From: Gemmatimonadota bacterium
GTDB taxonomy: Bacteria; Latescibacterota; UBA2968
DNA length: 64,000 nucleotides
NCBI GenBank assembly: GCA_026705765.1
Contig: JAPPAB010000174.1
Location: 1 to 64,000 of the forward strand
Direction: 5' to 3'
Both the position numbers and the translations under genes were made by a program. Under the pieces are notes generated by a model that was not told the origin of the DNA, ran no database searches, and worked only from the letters and a program-made list of their open reading frames with translations. Below, piece after piece: positions 17,741 to 24,161 of the stretch (position 1 is the first letter of the stretch; each line of letters starts with the position of its first letter).

Positions 17741-18312
17741 TGGGGTTCTTTTTCCGTGTAAATGACATCGAGGACGGTGAGAACTCTCTTCACGCCCGCA
17801 TTTAAGGCGCGTACGGATAGGGTTGCGCCACTGATGCCGATAATGTCGCGGTTGAGGCGAATGTGATGATCGATGTTTTTGTTTGTATATTGGGTCAAGA
17901 ATCGCTGGCGTTTGACCTGACCGCCTCGCGATTCGCGATAGACCATGATCCATACACCGCCAACGCGGTGGTCGGGCTTGACTTTGACGATGAAGGTGAT
18001 GGGTTTGTAGAGGCCTATTTGATTCGCGATGATCGCATATCCCTGATGTCGGTCATTTTTTTTTGCCTGAAAAATCGTGAAATCGGGTTCTTCGAGGCGC
18101 CATCCCAACCGCCGTTCAATGCGCTGGCGTTCTTGTGGGGTTGGGGTCCAGACTTCGCTCCAGAGCGTGTCTGCATCTGGGAAGGCTTTTTTTAGAGCCT
18201 GTTCTTCTGTGAGGTAAACAGTGATAGCCTCTGGGCCATCGGGACCTTGCGCGAATCCGAGTCCCGACAGGAGGCAGACCATGATACAGAATACATACTT
18301 ATTTTTTATCAC
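17737..18312 (-). CDS. FMN-binding domain protein (covalently flavinylated)
   Basis: Exported protein of 191 residues with a signal peptide (YVFCIMVCLLSGLGFA) and an FMN_bind domain in its C-terminal half. The flavinylation motif SGATLS lies near residue 162; in this family the last Ser/Thr is modified with FMN by ApbE. Related domains occur in RnfG/NqrC and in extracellular electron-transfer systems. The start is GTG, with only a weak AGAGAA upstream. It overlaps the next gene by ATGA and follows a porin by 21 bases, so porin, flavoprotein and PepSY protein look like one unit. No apbE is visible in the window, so the modifying enzyme must lie elsewhere. Confidence 0.82.
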   Translation of the reverse strand: MIKNKYVFCIMVCLLSGLGFAQGPDGPEAITVYLTEEQALKKAFPDADTLWSEVWTPTPQERQRIERRLGWRLEEPDFTIFQAKKNDRHQGYAIIANQIGLYKPITFIVKVKPDHRVGGVWIMVYRESRGGQVKRQRFLTQYTNKNIDHHIRLNRDIIGISGATLSVRALNAGVKRVLTVLDVIYTEKEPQ

Positions 18313-18333
18313 TGTTTTCTCTAACTTCTTTTT

Positions 18334-19452
18334 TTAAAAATACGATGCAATCGAAAAGAAGAGGCGTCCAATGCCGTCGCCTCTGTCGCCATTTGCCGGC
18401 GTTTTATAGGTGGTGTTGTAGTCCAGCTTGAAAGCTGTATCTTCAACGGGACGGAAGTTCACGCCCAAGGTGATCCCGTATTCCGAATCGCCAGTTATCG
18501 AGGTATCAAAATCGACCCAGTCCCAGCGCGCGATGGCTGTGAACACGGATTCTGATAAGAAATGATCGTGCCCAAAATGAAAGTTGGTCTGTGCATAAGC
18601 ACCGCGCTGGTCGCCGTTAAATCCATCGGCGGTGGCCTGTCCGTATTCGCCCTGAAGTTCAAAGGGTCCCTGTGTAAATTGCGCGTCGGCTCCGAAGATG
18701 GAGAGGCGGTTGTTGTTCGCATCGTCGTATTTGCCCGTGTGGAAAGATGCGCCGAGGTCAATACCCAGGCGCGGACTGAAGCCGAACCGTCCGACGAGTG
18801 CTTTGTCGTGGTTGTTGTCCGTTTTTTGGCTGCCCCGTCCGCTTCGAATGCGGAGATTGCCGCCGGAGTTGACTTTTTCATTGAACCCGTTGACGAGGTA
18901 GAGTTCATAAGTTGCCACAGAGAGTTCGGAGGGATAAAAGGTGCCAAAGAAGCCCATTCCTGCCTCTGAGAGGGTGGATGGCATGATCTGACGGTTCACG
19001 GTGGGGCGTTCGGTAAGGTCGTTGAGCGGGCTGTCGTGCAGGAGGTTGAAGCGCCCGAGCGGGGAGAGTATGACACCACCCCGATAGTTGAAGGCTTCTG
19101 TAAAGGTGAAGTCCATGATGGCGAATTCGAGTTTGATTTCGCCATCGGTGTTGCTGCTGCCTTTGACGAGACCGCCGTGTTCAAATTCGATTTCGCACGA
19201 AACGTGAATTCGGTCGGTGATTTCCGAAAAGATGAAGGGGATGAAACGGTGCTGGTCAAAGGTGCTGTCTTTTCCTTCTGTCCACTCAAATTCGTGGTCA
19301 ATATATCCGCCGATAGCCACATTTCTGCCCATGCGTTTGATATAGGGTTTGTCGTATATGCTGCCGGGCAATTCGGGTCGTTTGTCTTCTTCGGCTATGG
19401 TGGGTAGTGCAAATGCCAGAGATAGAAACGAAGCGAGCAGTTTGAAGCGCAT
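18334..19452 (-). CDS. Outer-membrane beta-barrel porin, second copy
   Basis: Barrel protein of 372 residues with signal peptide (FKLLASFLSLAFALPTIA) and C-terminal phenylalanine (SIASYF). Strand-like segments run to the end, e.g. YGITLGVNFRPVEDTAFKLDY. It is only distantly similar to the other porin of this island, though both share an IEFEHGG-type segment (EIEFEHGGLVKGSS here, VEIEHGGTGG there). The ATG at 19452 has AGGAG at good spacing; the longer frame does not. It heads the unit porin, FMN-binding protein, PepSY-propeller, and diverges from candidate small RNA 3. Substrate unknown. Confidence 0.75.
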   Translation of the reverse strand: MRFKLLASFLSLAFALPTIAEEDKRPELPGSIYDKPYIKRMGRNVAIGGYIDHEFEWTEGKDSTFDQHRFIPFIFSEITDRIHVSCEIEFEHGGLVKGSSNTDGEIKLEFAIMDFTFTEAFNYRGGVILSPLGRFNLLHDSPLNDLTERPTVNRQIMPSTLSEAGMGFFGTFYPSELSVATYELYLVNGFNEKVNSGGNLRIRSGRGSQKTDNNHDKALVGRFGFSPRLGIDLGASFHTGKYDDANNNRLSIFGADAQFTQGPFELQGEYGQATADGFNGDQRGAYAQTNFHFGHDHFLSESVFTAIARWDWVDFDTSITGDSEYGITLGVNFRPVEDTAFKLDYNTTYKTPANGDRGDGIGRLFFSIASYF

Positions 19453-19492
19453 GCTTTTCTCCTGTGTGAAACACAATGCCATTCAAAGTGGG

Positions 19493-19521
19493 TTGACATG
19501 ATGCGCGAAAAACCCTACTTT
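19493..19521 (+). promoter_or_regulatory. Promoter of candidate small RNA 3 with an embedded inverted repeat
   Basis: TTGACA (19493-19498), 17 bp, TACTTT (19516-19521), almost the same as the likely sucA promoter at 24079-24107, which shares the run TTGACATGATGCG. An inverted repeat, TTCAAAGTGGGTT (19482-19494) and AACCCTACTTTGAA (19511-19524), brackets the promoter and is a good operator candidate for both this RNA and the porin. Confidence 0.65.
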
Positions 19522-19527
19522 GAACGC

Positions 19528-19604
19528 GAGTCGTGCTTATGGCGTGACTCAGACCATCTGTCGTGAGCTGGCTGGCTCTCGAAACGACAGGTGGTCTTTT
19601 TTGT
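19528..19604 (+). ncRNA. Candidate small RNA 3, divergent from the second porin
   Basis: About 76 nt. Stem-loop 1 pairs 19528-19536 with 19542-19550 (9 bp, two adjacent G-U pairs, loop TTATG). The terminator pairs 19551-19563 with 19585-19597 (13 bp, one G-U; inner GAG/CTC stem) and ends in six T. Wobble pairs again fit only the plus strand. A 97-bp repeat begins inside the terminator. No reading frame of note. Confidence 0.6.
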
Positions 19605-19690
19605 TTGGCGGTCTATAAAAATGTTTTACTAATAAAACACTCGCCCAACAAATAAAACAAGTGTTGGGTTTATGTCAATATTTTTTTACT
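19594..19690. repeat. 97-bp direct repeat, copy 1
   Basis: Aligns without gaps to 22101-22197 with about 14 differences in the first 90 bases, mostly transitions. It contains GTTTTACTAATAAAAC and two overlapping inverted repeats, CCCAAC/GTTGGG and AACACT/AGTGTT. It begins at the terminator of candidate RNA 3. Together with copy 2 it brackets the GNAT to nitroreductase segment. Confidence 0.85.
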
Positions 19691-19722
19691 AATTTAAATG
19701 AATGGGTGAACCCACCCGTTCA

Positions 19723-20585
19723 CTAAAATCGGTCGGGCCACCAAACGTGTGGATGACCGAGTGGAAAGAGGGCTTCCAGTACAGGAATAATTTCCTCAGT
19801 TACCGAAATATCGGGTTCAATGGCAAGATCTTCAATGCTTCGCCGCCCCATCATCAGTTGGATCAGCTTGTCCTGCGGCGTCTCAAGGTGGAAGGTGTTA
19901 GCCCGGCTGTTGGTGTGTGCAACGCAGCCCCGATCAATTTCCAAACAATCCTGTCCCAGATCTGTCGAGATTAGAATCTCTCCACGCCACTGTGAGAGAT
20001 GGGCAGAGCGCCGAAGACGAAATACCCAATCACCTCACCGGCTTCGCTCAGGACAACAAAAGGGTCAGCGACAACCCCAAAGTCACCCGTCGTCGCGAAT
20101 TCTTTCCAACCGATTTCTTTTTTTAACAGCGTCCCTGTTCGTTCAGCGTTGTTTACTGCGTAGAGATCCAATATTTTCGGCGCGTCCTCTGTCTCAAATT
20201 TTCGGATCTGATATGTAGATGTAGCTGCTTGCACTTCTTCTGTATCAAATTCCACGTATGTTTCCGGCAGAACTGTCGCATAGCCAAATTTATAGTAGAA
20301 GTTTGGAATACCAAAGAGCATGGAGACATCGAATCCGTTCTCGGTCATGTACGCCATGGTATGCTCCATGACGCGCCGAGAGTATCCCTTGTTGCGATGT
20401 TCCTCCTTCGTGCCGACCCCGCAGATGCCACCCATCTTGAGTTGTGCAGACCCGAATCGCATGTGGTATTCACGGAGCCCGACTGAGCTCACTTTTTCCT
20501 CGTCTTCAGTTGAAAGCCAGAATGCCCAGTTTTTTAAAGCCGGTCGAGACACCCTATGCGTAATATCATAGCGGTCAATTTTCAT
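19723..20585 (-). pseudogene. GNAT N-acetyltransferase, frameshifted near its C-terminus
   Basis: Acetyltransferase starting MKIDRYDITHRVSR (ATG at 20585, AGAGGTG upstream), with the acetyl-CoA site GVGTKEEHRNKGYSRRV and a C-terminal half typical of larger two-domain GNATs. The frame stops at 19971 after LPISHSGVERF. The family C-terminus continues in another frame: GEILISTDLGQDCLEIDRG, then TNSRANTFHLETPQDKL, ending PHVWWPDRF at 19723. The total length (863 bases) is not a multiple of three. One indel around 19985-20000 explains it. It could be a real pseudogene, an assembly error or, less likely, programmed frameshifting; no slippery heptamer was recognised. Confidence 0.8.
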
Positions 20586-20623
20586 CGAAACACCTCTATT
20601 GCTGCAACTGTTATTCTCACACA

Positions 20624-21325
20624 TTACATTTCTCGGTTTTGCATCGCCACGAAGTGGCGTTCCACCCGGCCTGTCGCCAGCATCGTACCGATGAGCAGTA
20701 ACCATAGAACGAAGGCTGGACCACTGAAATGATGCAGGCTGATCGTTGCGTCTGTCCATATAAATTGCATAGCGATGCCGATAACCGCAGATGCGGGTGC
20801 GACATATCTGAGCTGACCGCCGACCTTCCACTGGTACCGCGCCGCGAGGATGAGCGCCAATCCAGCTGCCGAGAAACCGATTTTGCCGGTGAACCATCGA
20901 AGGTATTCGGTCGTCTCTGCCGTGGCGGTCACTTCTGGTGCAATGGCAACAAGCGCGATTGTACACACCCCGGAAATGATCGTAAAAAGACCAGACACAG
21001 CGAACAGCACCGGTACCAGAGGCGTACCCAGCCGCTCCTTGATAATCCAGGTTCTCGTCAAAAACCACGCACCTGCAACCAGTGCAACCCCCGAGAGCAG
21101 CCTGCCAGCACCTCCCGTAGCGTAAAGGCCACCACTCTCTGAGATCGCGACGAGCGATTCAGCAAACGTGGGCCGATCCGCGTCGGCGGCGACTCGTCCA
21201 ATAACGGCAACACCTGTTGCTAATGCAGTCAATATCAGAGACAGCCCACCTTTACGAGCGTTGGAATCCTGTGGCCGATCAACTATCTCCTCGTCCGAAG
21301 TTGATGGATGCGCTGATTCTTTCAT
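20624..21325 (-). CDS. Polytopic membrane protein of unknown function
   Basis: Protein of 233 residues, not recognised. A charged N-terminus (MKESAHPSTSDEEIVDRPQD) precedes about six hydrophobic helices, e.g. GGLSLILTALATGVAVIG, LLSGVALVAGAWFL, FAVSGLFTIISGVCTIALVAI and AFVLWLLLIGTMLA. The topology resembles the small DUF-type six-helix proteins with residues W and R near the helix ends. The ATG at 21325 is supported by AAGGAG. It lies between a broken GNAT gene and the remnant of another, inside the repeat-bounded segment, which suggests a mobile or rearranged module. Confidence 0.65.
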   Translation of the reverse strand: MKESAHPSTSDEEIVDRPQDSNARKGGLSLILTALATGVAVIGRVAADADRPTFAESLVAISESGGLYATGGAGRLLSGVALVAGAWFLTRTWIIKERLGTPLVPVLFAVSGLFTIISGVCTIALVAIAPEVTATAETTEYLRWFTGKIGFSAAGLALILAARYQWKVGGQLRYVAPASAVIGIAMQFIWTDATISLHHFSGPAFVLWLLLIGTMLATGRVERHFVAMQNREM

Positions 21326-21350
21326 AATGATACTCCTTTTATGTGGATAC

Positions 21351-21457
21351 AGTTGTTTGCACATCTTCCGTATCAAGTTCCACCCATGTCTCCGGCAGCA
21401 CTGTTGCATAGGGTAGGTAGGCGATATAGAACAAAGAATTCAAAGCCATTCATCGTT
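21351..21457 (-). pseudogene. Remnant of a second GNAT acetyltransferase
   Basis: Read on the minus strand this encodes NGFEFFVLYRLPT, then, after a frame change, YATVLPETWVELDTEDVQTT. It matches the GNAT gene at 20229-20350 (NGFDVSMLFGIPN, YATVLPETYVEFDTEEVQAA), with an internal deletion. It is part of a duplicated gene from which only about 107 bp survive, directly upstream of the membrane protein. Confidence 0.7.
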
Positions 21458-21464
21458 AGCGGAA

Positions 21465-22034
21465 TCAATCCGTCCAGCTCAGCACCTCTTCGAGGGGTTT
21501 GCGCCTCGGTTCTGGTATTTCATCCGGATATCCAGTATAGAAAAATCCGATGATGTATTCGTTCTCGGTATCTACATCCAGCAATTTGCAGGTGTTTTCT
21601 TCCAGGGTGATCGGCCCCGTGCTCCACTGCATGCCAATCCCTTCTGCCCAAGCAGCCAACTGTACATTTTGCATGGCGCAACACGCGGCTGCATAGTCTT
21701 CTCTGTTCTTGATTTCATCGCCATCTTGCAAACAGGCCACTGCAATAATTGTGGGCTTTGACATGAACTTGGCATAACCGGCTTCTTTTAATATGCGCCT
21801 GGCCTCGTCGCTGGCACCTTCAGCCGCTTTTTCTTCCTGAATTTCGCTGTAGCGTTGCGCCAGTATTTCTTTGGTTTCTTCTCCCAGGACTACAAATCGC
21901 CACGGTTCTGTCAAATGGTGATTGGGTGCCCAAAGACCGGCCTCAAAAGTTTTTTCAATCACATCTTTGGGCACACCACCCGGTTTGAACTTAAAAATTG
22001 TGCGCCGCGTGTGAATAGCTTCCAAAACGTCCAT
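21465..22034 (-). CDS. Nitroreductase-family flavoprotein
   Basis: FMN-dependent oxidoreductase of 189 residues. The N-terminus IHTRRTIFKFKPGGVP binds the FMN phosphate as in the nitroreductase fold, followed by APNHHLTEPWRF, another FMN contact typical of the family; AAAMQNVQLAA-type helix (CCAMQNVQLAAWAEG) and IIGFFYTGYPDE are also in place. AGGAGG precedes the ATG. Substrates range from nitroaromatics to quinones; none can be assigned. Upstream on the other strand a possible promoter (TTGCTT, 17 bp, TATAAA) starts over its ATG. Confidence 0.85.
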   Translation of the reverse strand: MDVLEAIHTRRTIFKFKPGGVPKDVIEKTFEAGLWAPNHHLTEPWRFVVLGEETKEILAQRYSEIQEEKAAEGASDEARRILKEAGYAKFMSKPTIIAVACLQDGDEIKNREDYAAACCAMQNVQLAAWAEGIGMQWSTGPITLEENTCKLLDVDTENEYIIGFFYTGYPDEIPEPRRKPLEEVLSWTD

Positions 22035-22100
22035 TGCTTTCCTCCTGTTGGATTTCTATAAAAAATGACCAAAAAAGTCTTAAAATTTGGTTTGGTAGTA

Positions 22101-22197
22101 GTCTTTTTTGTTTTGTGATCTATAAAATTGTTTTATTAGTAAAACACTCGCACAACAAGCAAAACAAATGTTGGGCTTATGTCAACAAGTTTTTTTA
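22101..22197. repeat. 97-bp direct repeat, copy 2
   Basis: Partner of 19594-19690, same orientation and same length. It lies in the gap before the Gfo/Idh gene, whose promoter may use its AT-rich end. As with copy 1, it starts with a GTC plus T-run preceded by an inverted repeat (ACCAAA 22068-22073, TTTGGT 22086-22091). Confidence 0.85.
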
Positions 22198-22323
22198 TTT
22201 TTTTCTCAAATTATGATAAGTTAGATTAATTTAGCTTGGCGATTAACTGAAAAGGGTTGAATTTTCGGAGCAAGTACCTATTATAGCGCAGTGTTTTTTC
22301 GATCTCAATGCGAGGAGAGCAAA

Positions 22324-23301
22324 ATGCCTGATAGATTAAAGGTCGCTGTTATTGGCGCGAGTGGCATTGGGCAGCACCACGCGCGATGGCACCATTTGTC
22401 GGGGTCTCAGGTGGTGGCATTTGTGGGTACTTCGGAAGCGTCGTGTGCAAAGACCCGGGCGCAATTGCAGGCGTATTTTGGATTTGATGGGCGCGCTTAT
22501 ACAGATGTGGCGCAGATGCTGGCGGCTGAACAGCCCGATGTGGTCGATGTTTCAAGTCCTTTTAATCTGCACAGAGACCATGCAATTATGGCTCTGGAGA
22601 GTGGGTGCCATGTGGTGTGCGAAAAGCCCCTGTGCTGGGATGTGGATAGGAGTCTGGATGATATTTTGGCAGATGGACGGGCTGTGGTGCATTCGGCGGA
22701 GCAGGTGGGTAAGTCGCTGGTGATGTCTGCACAATATCCTGCGGGGATTTCAGTTTATCGCGATTTTTACACGCGTGTGCGGGGGGCGTGGGATGCGATT
22801 GATTCACTTGAGATGGAGATGGAGGTGAAGGGGCGCGGGGGATCAAAGGCGCGGGAAGATATCTGGATTGATGTGGCTTCCCATCCATTGAGTTTGGTTC
22901 TGGGGTTTTTGCCAGGGGGGGAAATCGATTGGGCTACGGCCTCGTGTGCAATAGGCGAGCGGGAGAATCGCGTGGGTTTCGAGGTGGTTACGCCCAATGG
23001 ACGGTGCGATGTGCGGTTTGTTTTGCGCGATATCGACGCGGGGGTTCCCGTGCGGCAATTTGGCGTTAATGGCTTTTTGGTGAATTGGGAGGGGTTTGCC
23101 GATGAGGAGGGTATTTATCGCGCGCGATTAGTCCACGGAGACGAGGCTGTGATTTGCGATGATTTTATGCATATTTTAATCGATGAATTTGGCAAGGATG
23201 TACGCGGCGAAGGTGGGCGGATTGTGGTTTCTGGTGCGGATGCTTTGAAGAATTTGCAGTATCAAATTGCCCTGTTAAAGCTGGCGGATTGGTCTGTATG
23301 A
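22324..23301 (+). CDS. Gfo/Idh/MocA-family oxidoreductase
   Basis: NAD(P)-dependent sugar-type dehydrogenase of 325 residues. The Rossmann motif is VAVIGASGIGQHHARWH (GxSGxGxxH), followed by the typical PDVVDVSSPFNLHRDHAIMALESG and the cofactor/substrate lysine in CEKPLC (EKP motif). AGGAGAG precedes the ATG at 22324. The stop overlaps the next gene, a glycosyltransferase, by ATGA. Such pairs often modify a sugar for a glycan or supply a precursor, but the substrate cannot be told. A longer frame from 22291 lacks a ribosome site. Confidence 0.85.
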   Translation: MPDRLKVAVIGASGIGQHHARWHHLSGSQVVAFVGTSEASCAKTRAQLQAYFGFDGRAYTDVAQMLAAEQPDVVDVSSPFNLHRDHAIMALESGCHVVCEKPLCWDVDRSLDDILADGRAVVHSAEQVGKSLVMSAQYPAGISVYRDFYTRVRGAWDAIDSLEMEMEVKGRGGSKAREDIWIDVASHPLSLVLGFLPGGEIDWATASCAIGERENRVGFEVVTPNGRCDVRFVLRDIDAGVPVRQFGVNGFLVNWEGFADEEGIYRARLVHGDEAVICDDFMHILIDEFGKDVRGEGGRIVVSGADALKNLQYQIALLKLADWSV

Positions 23302-24047
23302 GTGCGCGATCAGACATTGGGGTAGTGATTACCGCGCACAATTACGGTCATTATCTCGCCGCGTGTTTGGAATCGGTTTTGTCACAGACGCTTTTGCCCC
23401 GTCAGGTGCTGGTGGTTGACGATGCGAGTGAAGACAATGCGGCAGATGTTGTGGCATCATTTTCCGATGTGCAGTACTGTCGCGTGGATTTTCGCAATGG
23501 CAATCGCGCTCGGAATTTTGGGTTTTTGAAGGTTTCGACTTCTTATGTCGCGTTTTTTGATGCGGACAATGTGATGATGCCGCGCTTTTTAGAGGTGCTC
23601 TACGGTGCATTGGGAGAAGTTTCCCACGCGGCTTATGCTTATGGCGATCGCATTGTGTTTGTAGATGACGATTTACAGCAGGGCGATCGCGAGGTGTCTG
23701 GTCCGTTTGACGTGCGGCGATTGCGCGCGGGAAATTATATCGATCTCGCTGCGTTGATTCGAGCTGATAGCTTTCCCGGATTCGATCCCGCTGTGCGTCG
23801 ATATCAGGATTGGGATTTGTGGCTAAATATCGCGCTTAAACAGGGGGGGATTGGGCATTATGTGTCCGAGACATTATATTATTATCGGGTGCATGCTCAA
23901 AGTGTAAGCCAGCGGGAAGATCGAGATAGGGCTATGTGGCGTATCCGCAGAAAATACCATCTCGGCTGGGGCGCGCTACCCCTGCTGCGCCATTCTTTTA
24001 AGCTCTATCAACTCGCGCGGAAGACGAAGTCGTTTTGGACGGGGTGA
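23298..24047 (+). CDS. Family 2 glycosyltransferase
   Basis: GT-A fold glycosyltransferase of 249 residues, cytoplasmic or membrane-associated. It has DIGVVITAHNYGHYLAACLESVLSQT at the N-terminus, VVDDASEDN (nucleotide-sugar binding), FFDADN (the DxD metal motif near residue 93) and RYQDWDLWLNIALKQG (the acceptor-side ED-like motif near 177). The ATG at 23298 overlaps the dehydrogenase stop (ATGA), so the two are coupled. It probably transfers a sugar to a polysaccharide or glycolipid; donor and acceptor unknown. Confidence 0.85.
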   Translation: MSARSDIGVVITAHNYGHYLAACLESVLSQTLLPRQVLVVDDASEDNAADVVASFSDVQYCRVDFRNGNRARNFGFLKVSTSYVAFFDADNVMMPRFLEVLYGALGEVSHAAYAYGDRIVFVDDDLQQGDREVSGPFDVRRLRAGNYIDLAALIRADSFPGFDPAVRRYQDWDLWLNIALKQGGIGHYVSETLYYYRVHAQSVSQREDRDRAMWRIRRKYHLGWGALPLLRHSFKLYQLARKTKSFWTG

Positions 24048-24078
24048 GCGGTTGAGGCGCTCGCTGACCAGTGCTATC

Positions 24079-24107
24079 TTGACATGATGCGGTGTAGGCG
24101 TTACTTT
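24079..24107 (+). promoter_or_regulatory. Likely promoter of the sucA operon
   Basis: TTGACA (24079-24084), 17 bp, TACTTT (24102-24107), about 55 bases before the sucA ATG. The first 13 bases equal those of the candidate RNA 3 promoter, which shows that this TTGACA-17-TACTTT form is used in this genome. A short inverted repeat GGTGT/ACACC follows in the leader. Confidence 0.6.
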
Positions 24108-24161
24108 TTCGGGTGTGTACGATACACCTCTTGTAAAGGCTATAGAAAGGTGGGGATTGTT

